Shown here: positions 1-9,400 of the stretch, in pieces | How the letters are laid out: each line of letters starts with the position of its first letter | Position numbering within the stretch: position 1 is the first letter of the stretch | Assembly (NCBI RefSeq): GCF_963677005.1 | Contig: NZ_OY781616.1 | Span: 2,104,766-2,168,765 of the forward strand | DNA length: 64,000 nucleotides | Origin: Maridesulfovibrio sp. | GTDB taxonomy: Bacteria > Desulfobacterota > Desulfovibrionia > Desulfovibrionales > Desulfovibrionaceae | Direction of reading: 5' to 3' | Program-made: the position numbers and the translations under genes | Notes under the pieces: model-generated | What the model was told of the DNA's origin: nothing | Databases searched by the model: none | The model's input: only the letters and a program-made list of their open reading frames with translations

Positions 1-425
1 TCCAGAATGCTCTCATCGGCAAGGCGGAACTGCTGGCCTTCCCTGAATTCCGGAACAATGTAGTGGTAATTGGTATCGAACCATTTGGTCATCTCCATGG
101 CCGGGACGCCGTTTTCTCCGGTTTCGCCACGGGCCATCCTGAAATAGTCGTCCAGACCGGCCCTTTCTCCGGCAACACCGAACCGTTCCGGGAAAGCCCC
201 GAACCGTACGGCGTTGTCCAGCATATGATCATAATATGAAAAGTCGCCCACAGGCAGCAGGTCTATCCCTGCTTCGGACTGGGTCTTCCAGTGTGCCAGC
301 CTTAGTTTCCTTGCGGTCAGGGCCAGATCATCCGCTCCGGCTGATCCGTTCCAGTAGGCTTCCAGTTTTTTCTTCAGTTCCCGGTTACTGCCCATTCTAG
401 GGTAGCCCAGTGTGTGCGTCAGCAT
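1..425 (-). CDS. metE: Cobalamin-independent methionine synthase, N-terminal part (cut by window edge)
   Basis: The minus strand encodes the first 141 residues of MetE, which transfers the methyl group of methyltetrahydropteroyl-triglutamate to homocysteine without B12. The rest lies beyond the left edge. The protein begins MLTHTLGYPRMGSNRELKK, the conserved start of this family, and continues with the typical W-x-T-Q-x-x-A-G-I-D-L-L-P-V-G-D-F-S-Y-Y-D stretch. The ATG at 425 follows a GGAGA ribosome site. The gene sits directly behind a cobalamin riboswitch, so it is probably shut off when B12 is plentiful and a B12-dependent MetH (not in the window) can take over. I did not see this gene as a complete reading frame; I translated the edge by hand. 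Confidence 0.93.
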   Translation of the reverse strand, partial: MLTHTLGYPRMGSNRELKKKLEAYWNGSAGADDLALTARKLRLAHWKTQSEAGIDLLPVGDFSYYDHMLDNAVRFGAFPERFGVAGERAGLDDYFRMARGETGENGVPAMEMTKWFDTNYHYIVPEFREGQQFRLADESIL

Positions 426-499
426 TTCGTTTCTCCATGGTTGCGATTTCCGCCAGTTGGCGGCGGGGGATTTCCCCTTTTACGGACCTGTTCGCGAGG

Positions 500-672
500 T
501 CTCGGCACCGACACCCGCAGGACGTCTTCTGGCTTCCGGGCTGTGTTGACGCATGACCCGGTCCTTCCCGTTATAACGGTGGACCGTGCCCTTTTCCCGT
601 ATTTACGGGCCCGGTTACAGCAGCGCGCCTGCGACGGATTTCCACCGTCTTCCGTTTCCTGCGGATTTAAAC
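500..672 (-). promoter_or_regulatory. Cobalamin (B12) riboswitch in the metE leader
   Basis: On the minus strand the leader carries the hallmark B12-element core: GGAAGACGGTGGAAATCCG, then a GC-rich arm ending CGCTGCTGTAACC, a variable hairpin region, and a B12-box-like GAAGCCAGAAGACGTCCTGC near 513-533. Between the box and the metE ribosome site are two more hairpins, GGGGA-t-TTCCCC (465-477) and CCGCCA/TGGCGG (450-463), which could form the expression platform. The box carries what looks like a two-base insertion relative to the usual GCCAGGAGACCTGCC form. The boundaries are approximate. Confidence 0.88.
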
Positions 673-897
673 AATACGTCAATATATAAAAATATTGTTA
701 TATAGTGATCAAAAGATGCCAACAACCATAATCAAAGTCAAGCATGTTTTTAAAATTTCAGTCTGGTGGATTGATTGCGGCTGATTTAACCAGCCCTAAG
801 GATGGAAGATGGTGCGCATGGAAACTTATTAGGTCAAAACCACACTCATAAATGCTTTTTTTTGCGGGGTTGATAAAACAACGCCATGTAATAAAAA
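673..897. other. Intergenic region, AT-rich, no gene seen
   Basis: This stretch lies between the metE riboswitch and the terminator of the next lipoprotein gene. It is AT-rich next to the riboswitch, where the metE promoter must lie; TTGATC with TATAT-rich sequence 17-20 bases downstream (minus strand, about 680-713) is a possible but weak match. I see no coding potential. Confidence 0.4.
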
Positions 898-923
898 GGC
901 TCCCGGAACTGCTTCCGGGAGCC
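898..923 (-). terminator. Intrinsic terminator of the DUF4136-like lipoprotein gene
   Basis: The arms GGCTCCCGGAA and TTCCGGGAGCC form a perfect 11-bp stem with a 4-base loop. On the minus strand it is followed by a run of five T. It lies 28 bp after the stop of the lipoprotein gene. Confidence 0.9.
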
Positions 924-951
924 TGATAAACTGACCGTATAAAAATGCCGC

Positions 952-1512
952 CTATGGGCAGTCGCTGACATTGAACTTTTCCCGGTATGTGCCGTCAACT
1001 CCGGGGAAGCGGGTCAATGCACCTTTCACCAGGCATTTGCCAACCACGCCGATGCCTTCAAAATCGGAGCTGGTTGCAAGTCCCTTCCACAGATAGGTCT
1101 TGTCCGGGGTAACCAGAAAAATGCTGACCGTGTTGTCCTGGCGCGAAGCATCCGGGGCAGGATTCACCCCTATATCCGAATAACTCTTGCTGATGAAATC
1201 ATATTCCACCGAGTCCCGGGAATAGCTTACGCCCCTTTCCATATAGGACTTGGACCCGAAACCGACGACAATCAGAAAATCCGGGTTGGTCGCGGAGTAT
1301 GTAAAACCCTTTGCTTCAAGCTCCAGCTTTGCTGAGTTCAGCAGCATGTCCTCGACTTCCTTCCGTGATTCGCTGCGCTTCTTGAACCCGAAGGTTTTCA
1401 GCTTGCTGAAATCAACTCCCGGAGTCGGTTTATTCTCAACACTCATATCAACATATACACACCCTGAAAGCAAAATGGCCAACAAAGTGAAAATTGCCAG
1501 TAACTTCCTCAC
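952..1512 (-). CDS. DUF4136-like lipoprotein
   Basis: The 186-residue protein has a lipoprotein signal peptide with lipobox LLSGC (lipidated Cys 18), so it is predicted to be membrane-anchored after processing by Lgt and signal peptidase II. The mature part has the layout of DUF4136 proteins: an early F-S-K-L-K-T-F-G-F stretch, then a helix containing the A-x-x-E-L-E-A-K-G-F pattern and the strand D-F-L-I-V-V-G-F-G. The function of this family is unknown. It is a single-gene unit with its own terminator, divergent from the PilZ gene. Confidence 0.78.
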   Translation of the reverse strand: MRKLLAIFTLLAILLSGCVYVDMSVENKPTPGVDFSKLKTFGFKKRSESRKEVEDMLLNSAKLELEAKGFTYSATNPDFLIVVGFGSKSYMERGVSYSRDSVEYDFISKSYSDIGVNPAPDASRQDNTVSIFLVTPDKTYLWKGLATSSDFEGIGVVGKCLVKGALTRFPGVDGTYREKFNVSDCP

Positions 1513-1711
1513 GGTTAACTCCTGCTGTATCTGCTATGGCAAGCCTGATCAAGCCAAACACGCCTTTACTATTACCCATATTCTAACTAGTTAACCCGTT
1601 TAGCTGTTTTAGCCAAGGATTAAAAGCATTCACGGGCATTGAAGAATAAAATAATTCATTTTCCCCTGCGCCGAGAATAAGCTGCCATTTCGCTGAATCA
1701 GGAGGGGTATC

Positions 1712-2062
1712 ATGCGTGTAAACAAGGACCGGAGATCTACGAACAGAATCAATCTTTCAAGAATCAACAATGTCTGCAGACAATGTGATGTTGCAGCCCT
1801 GTCCGGAAAGGGAGAACTGGACATAACCATTGTAGACATATCCCAGCAGGGAATGAAACTGAGCATAAACTGCGATGAAGACCGCTGCAAAATCAGCCCG
1901 CTGGATGAAATCTTCATCCGCGGATGCATTTTCAATGACAGGATCGGTTTTCTAAGCAGTCAGAAAGCGGTTACAGTCTGGAAAGAAGCAGGTTTTTGCG
2001 GGGTGCGATTCGTTCCCCAGCTTGAATTCGCAGAGCCGGACATTCTGGCCATGCTTTCATAA
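1712..2062 (+). CDS. Stand-alone PilZ domain protein (probable c-di-GMP receptor)
   Basis: The 116-residue protein consists of a single PilZ domain. The first c-di-GMP-binding motif is seen at the N terminus as D-R-R-S-T-N-R, the second as D-I-S-Q-Q-G-M, and the closing strand as G-V-R-F. In known PilZ proteins the arginines and the D-x-S-x-x-G loop wrap around a c-di-GMP dimer. A strong AGGAGGGG ribosome site precedes the ATG. Its partner is unknown; the nearest candidates are the downstream glycosyltransferase (78 bp away, same strand) and, elsewhere in the window, a GGDEF protein that could make c-di-GMP. Confidence 0.85.
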   Translation: MRVNKDRRSTNRINLSRINNVCRQCDVAALSGKGELDITIVDISQQGMKLSINCDEDRCKISPLDEIFIRGCIFNDRIGFLSSQKAVTVWKEAGFCGVRFVPQLEFAEPDILAMLS

Positions 2063-2139
2063 TCCCGGCGGATAACATTGCGGCAGAGGGCATAAAAACC
2101 GGCTTTCAAATAATCCGGCAAGCTGCTATTTTCCAATCC

Positions 2140-3135
2140 ATGAACAACGAGGCAGAAAAAACAATCGCCTGGGTGGGCAACACATTTTTCCGCACAGGCA
2201 TGGATTCACTAGGGTACAGGACAGTACACATCCCCATACGCGGACAGCAGGTATTCACCTGGGAAGAGATTGTCCGCATTACCGGGCAGAAACCGTACGC
2301 AGTTGTTTACGCCGACCGTTCCATTGCCCCGCCTCTGGCCGGAGTGGAAAATTTTCCATGCCTCACTGTTTTTCACTGCATCGACACTCACATCCACAGC
2401 TGGTACCCGCTCTACGCCCAGGGGTTCGACATCTGTCTGGTCAGCCTCAAGGATCATCTGGACCGCTTCACTCCCCGGCTGAAGGAATCGCGCCTGACCT
2501 GGTTTCCGCCGGTGGTCATGGACAACGATGTGCCGCTGGAAATGGAAAAGGAATGGGACCTGCTCTTTGTGGGAAAAGTGGACCCGGACCTTACCCCGGC
2601 ACGCATGAAATTCCTGAACGAAGTCGCCAAGCTGGTTCCCGGACTGCACGTAACCCAGGGCGAATACCGCAAGCTGTTTCCCAAGGCCCGTGTGGTCCTG
2701 AACATTGCCGAGCGCGGAGACCTCAACTTCCGGGTATTCGAAGCACTGGCCTGCGGGGCATGTCTGCTTACTCCAAGAATAGAACAGGGACTCTTCGACC
2801 TCTTTGAAGACGGGGTGCACCTTGTCGCATACGAACCGGAAAACGCCGAAGACCTGAACGCCAAACTCCAGATGCTGCTTTCAAATGACGGTCTGCGCGA
2901 AAAAATAGCCAGACAGGGAAACGAACTTATCGAAAAATCGCACCGGATAATCCACCGGGCAACCACCCTTCATAATATTATCAGCGGAATGAATGTGGAA
3001 GCGGCCATTGAAAACCGCATCAAAGCCGCACCGCTGCTGCGCCGGAATTTCCTTAAATCCATCTACCTGCACTGGGCCGAACAGATCGGCACACCGGAAT
3101 TTCAGGAAAAATATCTCTCGGCAGCACGGGGATGA
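2140..3135 (+). CDS. Glycosyltransferase, CgeB-like (GT-B fold)
   Basis: The 331-residue protein looks like the family of cytosolic glycosyltransferases with a C-terminal Glyco_trans_1_2/CgeB-type domain. The N-terminal half has alternating strands and helices. From about residue 140 the pattern D-L-L-F-V-G-K, then L-N-I-A-E-R-G-D-L-N-F-R-V-F-E-A-L-A-C-G-A and D-L-F-E-D-G-V-H-L-V-A-Y matches the nucleotide-sugar-binding half. Donor and acceptor cannot be told from sequence; glycan or flagellin/surface decoration is the usual context. The start is uncertain because no good ribosome site precedes the ATG. No signal peptide is present. Confidence 0.72.
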   Translation: MNNEAEKTIAWVGNTFFRTGMDSLGYRTVHIPIRGQQVFTWEEIVRITGQKPYAVVYADRSIAPPLAGVENFPCLTVFHCIDTHIHSWYPLYAQGFDICLVSLKDHLDRFTPRLKESRLTWFPPVVMDNDVPLEMEKEWDLLFVGKVDPDLTPARMKFLNEVAKLVPGLHVTQGEYRKLFPKARVVLNIAERGDLNFRVFEALACGACLLTPRIEQGLFDLFEDGVHLVAYEPENAEDLNAKLQMLLSNDGLREKIARQGNELIEKSHRIIHRATTLHNIISGMNVEAAIENRIKAAPLLRRNFLKSIYLHWAEQIGTPEFQEKYLSAARG

Positions 3136-3178
3136 AAACGTTGATGTGCGCTGTATTCTTGAGTTAAACATATCCGGA

Positions 3179-3916
3179 TCAGATTATATCTTCCAGAATC
3201 CGCTTGAACCGGAGCGTCACCCCGCGCACGATTTTGCTCTGCCCGGTACTGTCGCCCCCTGCATAGACAGCCACCTGCGTCCGCTCACTGGCTCTGTATG
3301 AAGTGAAACCGGTGTCCTCATCAGCCCTTTTGAACCGGGTATCGCCGAACTCGATTACGTATGAGCGTTTCCGGGCATACTTATCCACCAGACTAAGAAC
3401 AACGTCAGCTATCATCACATACGTGTCCTGAGTGGCATACTGTCCCACGATCGCTCCCACGGCTGCACCGGACGCAGCGCCCATAACCATGGAATCCGTT
3501 GACTGTCCCATCCTCGCACCGAGATATGCGCCGCCACCGGCACCCCACAGACTCACATCATCAGCAATATCCGTGGACATCTGGCCCGAATAGCGCAGGT
3601 TTATATCCAGATGAACGCAGTATTTGCCCTTTGCAACAATTTTATATCCTTTGGAACGGTATGCTGCCTCAAGGGATTTGCGCAGGGCTTTCAGATTTAC
3701 GGCCGGATCACCGGAGGTATTCCGGATGGTCAGCTTCAGACGCGGACTGTCGAACTGCGAAGGATCAATCACAAAACTGCTGCTGGTAATTGAGCCGTAC
3801 AGAAGACCGGTTCTCTGGTCCCGGACCATTCCCATGCGCTGTTTGCTCTGGCACCCGGCCATGAACATCACGGCCAGCACAACAACCGCAACCTGCATAA
3901 AATGTATTCTCTTCAA
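3179..3916 (-). CDS. TraT-like surface exclusion/complement-resistance family lipoprotein
   Basis: The 245-residue lipoprotein has a signal peptide ending FMAGC. The mature chain has the TraT family layout: a conserved N-terminal half with L-E-x-A-Y-R-S-K-G-Y and V-H-L-D-I-N-L-R-Y, then a glycine/alanine-rich stretch (G-A-G-G-G-A-Y-L-G-A and G-A-A-S-G-A-A-V-G-A). TraT proteins are outer-membrane oligomers, best known from F-like plasmids, but chromosomal homologs without conjugation genes are common. It starts with TTG, preceded by GGAG that overlaps the stop codon of the protease gene 10 bp upstream, so the two are translated from one mRNA. Confidence 0.75.
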   Translation of the reverse strand: MKRIHFMQVAVVVLAVMFMAGCQSKQRMGMVRDQRTGLLYGSITSSSFVIDPSQFDSPRLKLTIRNTSGDPAVNLKALRKSLEAAYRSKGYKIVAKGKYCVHLDINLRYSGQMSTDIADDVSLWGAGGGAYLGARMGQSTDSMVMGAASGAAVGAIVGQYATQDTYVMIADVVLSLVDKYARKRSYVIEFGDTRFKRADEDTGFTSYRASERTQVAVYAGGDSTGQSKIVRGVTLRFKRILEDII

Positions 3917-3926
3917 CGTGGTGCTC

Positions 3927-6164
3927 CTATGTGCGATATTTTATGCCGTACTGCTTTAAAAATTTTATTACCTCGGAATAATGCACGGCAAACGAAATGT
4001 TGTCTGCCTCATCAAAACCCCAGGAATTCACTCCTACCACCCTGTCCTTGTAGAACAGAGGGCCCCCGGAATTACCGTTGTTTATGGCCGCATCGGTCTG
4101 GATGTACCGTATTTTACGGTCCTTGGACGGGACCATGTGACTCTTCAGTTGTCTGTAGGCACTGAAAACGCCTCTGGTAATGGTGTATTTGTAGCCGAGA
4201 GGATGGCCGATGGCCTCCAGAGTCACTCCGGCAGGAATGCTATTCTTAGTGTAAAACCTGACCGGTTTACCCCTTATCCCCACCTTGATGAGCGCAAGAT
4301 CCCGAAAAGTGTCCACGGCAATAACGCGGCCGTAGGTTTCCATGTTGTTATGCAGCTGAATTTCGGCGTAATCACTGCCTGCCACCACATGGTTGTTGGT
4401 CAGAATTATATTGTCGGTAACAAAGAACCCGCTGCCGAGTGCATACCCGCCCCGGTACTGCATAATGACCACAGTGGAATCAAAACGGGGATCGTTTCCG
4501 GTATCAGAGCCGTATTTGTCGGCATAGAACTCTTCGAGGGCCTTGTTGCGATTATTGAGTATCACCCTGCGAATCTGCGCGACATTGCTGTATTTGCGGT
4601 CCTTTTCCCTGTGTTCGAGATAATAGCCGAGCAGTTCGGACAGCTTCACATCAACAGGCTGTATTTCCCAGTCTCTGACTTCCTTGTCGGTATTGTAGCT
4701 GCTCAGAATGCGAACCCGGCTCGGGTCATCGGCATTAACGCCGTAAGCCACTCTGAAAGTTCTTTTCTGAACGATATTGAATACATCGGCAAAGTACGTC
4801 CGGGCCTTGCGATCAATGATCACAAACTGCACCGATGCCACCTTGGCAGTATTCAGGGGTATCACCTGATAGCTGTAGTTCTGATAAATCGGCTTTTCCA
4901 CCATTCGCGGAATTTTGGTGGCGTTTGCCAGTGCCGAGTTGTATTTTTCCTCTTCACGGTCAGCAGCATTGGCTATGGGAATGCTCAGTGCCGCGCCGAT
5001 AAGCCCGAAAACCATATTCACATTGGCACGGTCGTTGAGTTCTTCCCGCTTCAGCCGATGTTGCTCCAACACCATCTGGGCCTGATCGAATTCCTGATTG
5101 TAGCTTTCCCGGTAACCGATAATGGCCTTGCTGCGCATGATTGTGGGCTTGTAGGTCTTACGGTCCAGTTTGGAAGCTGTCTCGTTTATAAGAACAACTA
5201 TATCCGCGTCCCCGGCAGTATTGGAGTCGTACATGGTTTTGGCCGCCAGTTGCTCCGCCTTTACCGGCAGGTCCATATCAAAACCGAGCCCGAACTCTAT
5301 GCAGTGCTCCATGAGCATGCTCTTACTGGTCACACGCAGGAAAGCTATTTTGCAATCCGGAACTTCGGTGATCGGAAAGCCCTGCTCGCGGGCTTTCATC
5401 ATGGCCTTTATGACCGTGCGGAATGATGTTCTGCCCTTGCCGGACTCCTGGCTCAGCAGGGAGCGGAAATACCGCCCTTCCATAGTACGCAGAGTCTCCG
5501 GGGGGATGATGTCGCCGTAGGTCTGTACCATGTGGGTTATTTCCTTACGGGAGGCATCGGCCATGGTCCTTTCCAGGAAGGCGGCCTGCGACTTCAGCAA
5601 CTCCTCGGCATCAACGGAAACGGGATATATGGAGAAAAAGGAAGGCGCGCTCAGCAGGGGATACTTTCTGAACCGGTTCGGGACATCGGTGCGGATCTGT
5701 TGCTCCCTTTCCCGGAGCAGGGTTTTCAACTTGTCCAGACCCGGCGGGATGTTGTCCAGTTCCGTGAGAACGGCATTGGTTTCGATTTCGTCGATGAGAT
5801 TTCTGGCATTGTCCATCTTCAACCGCACAAGGGGCCATTGTGCGGACTTGACCGGCCAGCGGACGGAAAGCAGATTGGTAGTGGCGGCTGAAACCTTCGG
5901 AGTGTACCGGTCCCGGATAACACCGGCAGCCTTGCCTGCCCGGGCAAGCAAATCGGGGTTTTCCAGAAAATAATCCCTGTTTTCCAGCCAGATTTCTTCG
6001 GCAAGATCCAGCTTGTTCCTGTCCAGGGCTTCTTCGAATCTCTCTTCCGGGGTGGAGGCTTTAGCGTAATCCTCAATGCCTTTCTTTATTGAACGTGATG
6101 CCCGGCAGCCGCTCACAAAGACAAACAGCACCAGCAGCCCGACAAACAAAAATCTCCGATTCAC
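3927..6164 (-). CDS. Lipoprotein with C-terminal trypsin-like serine protease domain
   Basis: I choose the GTG at 6164, which follows GGAGGGTGAG, giving 745 residues; a TTG at 6176 is the alternative. The N terminus is a lipoprotein signal ending FVSGC. The long middle (about 20-540) is mostly helical and unrecognised; it includes a hydrophobic stretch near 390. The last 200 residues form an S1-type (HtrA/DegP-like) protease: His in L-T-N-N-H-V-V (about 592), Asp in F-R-D-L-A-L-I (about 622), and Ser in N-N-G-N-S-G-G-P-L (about 699). No PDZ domain follows. The likely site is the periplasmic face of a membrane, and the gene is co-transcribed with the TraT-like lipoprotein. Confidence 0.82.
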   Translation of the reverse strand: MNRRFLFVGLLVLFVFVSGCRASRSIKKGIEDYAKASTPEERFEEALDRNKLDLAEEIWLENRDYFLENPDLLARAGKAAGVIRDRYTPKVSAATTNLLSVRWPVKSAQWPLVRLKMDNARNLIDEIETNAVLTELDNIPPGLDKLKTLLREREQQIRTDVPNRFRKYPLLSAPSFFSIYPVSVDAEELLKSQAAFLERTMADASRKEITHMVQTYGDIIPPETLRTMEGRYFRSLLSQESGKGRTSFRTVIKAMMKAREQGFPITEVPDCKIAFLRVTSKSMLMEHCIEFGLGFDMDLPVKAEQLAAKTMYDSNTAGDADIVVLINETASKLDRKTYKPTIMRSKAIIGYRESYNQEFDQAQMVLEQHRLKREELNDRANVNMVFGLIGAALSIPIANAADREEEKYNSALANATKIPRMVEKPIYQNYSYQVIPLNTAKVASVQFVIIDRKARTYFADVFNIVQKRTFRVAYGVNADDPSRVRILSSYNTDKEVRDWEIQPVDVKLSELLGYYLEHREKDRKYSNVAQIRRVILNNRNKALEEFYADKYGSDTGNDPRFDSTVVIMQYRGGYALGSGFFVTDNIILTNNHVVAGSDYAEIQLHNNMETYGRVIAVDTFRDLALIKVGIRGKPVRFYTKNSIPAGVTLEAIGHPLGYKYTITRGVFSAYRQLKSHMVPSKDRKIRYIQTDAAINNGNSGGPLFYKDRVVGVNSWGFDEADNISFAVHYSEVIKFLKQYGIKYRT

Positions 6165-6277
6165 CTCACCCTCCAAAAAAACGCTTTTTCAGACGTTTTG
6201 TTCTGAAAGGAGATATCACATACGTATATGCTATATCAAGATAAACTAAAGAAAGGATTAGAATGAATTAATTTTTG

Positions 6278-6487
6278 AATATGGTTATTGCCTTAGCTCC
6301 GCAAAAAGTTTGATCAACGTAATTATTTTCAAGGGAATAGACTGAAGCCACTAGGGTTTCCAAAGGCCCATCAGCCCTTAGGCGAGAGGCTTTGCTTCGA
6401 GTCTTAGGGATGTGGAGAGCAGAGATGGATTATCCCCTTTGGCCGCCAGCGGCGAAATCAAATTATCAAAAGAGCGAAGCGCATCAA
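6278..6487 (-). repeat. Interspersed element family A, copy 1 (long form, full tail)
   Basis: Read on the minus strand it begins 12 bp after the activase stop codon with TTGATGCGCTTCGCTCTTTT. It continues with the GGCCAAAGGGGATAATCC arm, about 60 bp of internal stem-loop (arms CCCTAAGACTCGAAGC and GCCTCTCGCCTAAGGG), the closing arm CCTTTGGAAACCC, and a tail ending GCTAAGGCAATAACCATATT. It is very close to copy 2 at 21.6 kb. There is no open reading frame and no transposase. Confidence 0.9.
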
Positions 6488-6499
6488 ACAGGAAAACAA

Positions 6500-9400
6500 T
6501 CAGTGCTTACTTTTATTCATTTTTCTGATCCGCCGATGGAGCCGGGCCGCCTGCAGGCAAAAGGCCTCCAGCCGGGCCTCAATCAGCTGCGGAAAGGGAT
6601 TCCCGTCAGTCTCGATGGCCAGAAAGGGAAGCCGGGAATCATCATCCAGCATGGATGTGGCCTTGCCCCCAGCCGATACCGCCCGGAATTTCTCGCTTAA
6701 AACAGCCTCGGCAACCCGCGAGGGCATGCACCCGAAAGGACCGATGGCAATCACCCCGCAGGACGGAGACATGATTTCATGCAGGGAGGCCCCTACGGTG
6801 AGGACAGCCTCTCCGGTAAGCTGCTCGGAAATGAAAGGTCCGGCCGTGCGCACCACCTTACCCACATCGGGTCCGGGAAAATGCAGCAGACCGCTGGCGG
6901 AAAGTATGGAACGAATGCGCTTCTCGAAATATCCCTTGATACCCTGAGTGATCACGGTTCCCAGTCCGGCCTTGCCTTCGATGCCCTTGCGGTTCAACCA
7001 GTCCGTGTATTTCATCCATTCCAGCACCGGGGCCACGCGGACTATGAAGCCCTGTTCGGAAAGACGTTCCGGCAGGGAACGGCGGGCCAGCGGGTCGTGG
7101 CGGACATAGATTTCCCCCAGCAGCGAAATTACCGGATACTCCTCCACCGGTCTCTCCAGCTCTATTGCGGAAAGGTCCACGGCCGCCTTGCGCAATGCCT
7201 TGGAAAATTCTTTCCAACTGCCCATGGCGGCGAGCATTTCACCACGCACACTCCGGAAAAGTTCAAGAGACTTGTCCCGATCCTTTGCTGCGGTCAGTAT
7301 GGTGGCATGAATGTCTTCCAGAACTGAACCGGCGACTATTCCCTGCCACATGCCGAGTGTCACTTTTGTGGAAAGCCCTCCGTAACCGTTGGTGGAACTT
7401 GGGGAAAACACGGCAAGGTCGGGAATTTCCAGCCGCTCGATCAGATCGTTCACGAAAACGGAATACTGCCCGAACCTGCACGGGCCCTTGGCTTTGGGCA
7501 TGAGAAAAAGAAGCTTGCCATGTGCACTGTGCTTTTCCAGATATTCAAGCAGTGCTCCGGCGGTCAGCTGCAGGGGCAGGCATTCCTTGCAGGAAGAGTT
7601 GTTGCGCCCCATCTTGAGCCCATGTTCGCTTGCATGGGGCAGCACGACATAGCGGATGTTGTCCCGACTCATGGACGCGCCCAGAAAATCCGTGCTTATC
7701 TCGCCCAGACTGGGAATAAGCAGGGTCACCTCGGGATCGTTTACCGCGTACCAGCGGTCTTCGGAATCGACCAGACCGGTTCTGCGGTCCCGGAACTCGC
7801 AACGGGCCGGTCGGAAAACGCTCTTCCGTTCCGGTTCGCGGTCCAGCCGGTTGTAGCCGTCAACTATATCCAGAAAGGCTTCGATACGGGTTTCTATTCC
7901 GGCGTCGGCGGTGTGGCTGTCCAGTTCAAGGGTCAGCGAGGGTCTGCGCCCCATCATTTTTCTGAAATGTCCCAGCAGAAAGGAATCCGGACCGCAGGAA
8001 AAATTTGTTATGTAGACCCCGAAAAGTTTATCATGTCCGGCCACAAAGGCGGCGGAATCCATAATCTGCTCGCCGGTGGCCCAGTACATGTTCAGATCGG
8101 CGGAGCATCCCCCGCTGCGCGGAATCATGTCGCAGGGAATAACCGAGACTCCCCTTGTCGCCAGCTTTGCCGGGATGGATTTGTTGGCCAGAGCGGTAAA
8201 GGCATTATAGGCCCGTCCGAAAAGCACAACGGCTTTTCCTTCCGGCACGGACTCGACCGAGGAAAGGAACTCCTCGCCCTTTGCGCGCAGGTCTTCAAAA
8301 AAACGCTCCTGTACCGCAACGGCCTCCTCAAATGCACGGGCGGCCCGCCCTGCGGAAACACCCATGCGGGACGCGGTATCCAGCAGGGCTGCACGAAGCT
8401 GCTCCTGTCCCTGCTGCATGTGCAGAACCGGGGAAAGAACAATACGTTTTTCCAGTTCGGGAAAAGCGGAGCGCAGGTAGTAGGGCTCCCCCTGCACCAG
8501 CACGCAGGCGCAGGAACGATCTCCGCCCTTAAGCGGCATGGAGCGCAGGTGCGGAAGAAAAATGAAATCCGTATCAAATTCGAGCAGCGTCCCCATGCTG
8601 CCGTGGGCCAGTTCCACGGGATGGCAGAACGGAGCGCCCTTGCGCTCAATCGCTTCCTGATCCACGGATTCAGGGATACGCACGCTGAAGCCGAGTCCCC
8701 GGAAAAAGGAGTTGAACAGCGGGAACCACGTATTCATCAGCAGCGAACGGTTCATGCCGACCACGGGCTGTCCGTAAACAGGTGGCAGGTAATCCCGATA
8801 GACCCTTTTTTCCCGCCATGTGACAAGGTCCTCAGCCGGCTCTATCGGCTCATCTCCAACTGTCCCGCGACCAGCGGATCCATGTTCGGAAGTCCCATGC
8901 GCCACGGTCCCACTATTCAATTTTCCGGAAGCGCCGGAATTATCGTAACGGTTGCAGATGCCGCCGAATGGAAAGACCTTTCCGTTCACCTCAATGCGGG
9001 CTATGGAGCAACGCAGGTCGCAATCGCGTCCGCCACCGCCGCAGATAAAAGGTTTCCTGTAGGTCACTTCCCGCGCGGCAAGTTCCCGGAGGTCGTAAAC
9101 GCCCTTTTCAAGCACCCCCTGCTCCGTGCGGCGGACGGCCTCAAGGGCAACCCCGAATGCTCCGGTCAATCCCGGATCGGGCGGGACGATGATCCGGGTT
9201 CCGGTCAGCGCGGCCATGGCCACAGGCACGGCCCGGTTGTAGCAGACGCCGCCCTGCATGAAAATCGTGCTGCCGACAGTGCGGCTGCCCTTGACCCTGT
9301 TGGAGTAGTTGATGCACACCGAGTACACCAGACCGGCAACCATATCTTCGAGGGGAACGCCCTCCTGCGCCGCAAGCTTCAGATCCGAGGCAATGAACGC

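Noticed and set aside
419..689. Open frames on both strands across 419-689
   Set aside because: The region is a structured B12 riboswitch; the frames are by-products of its GC-rich stems.
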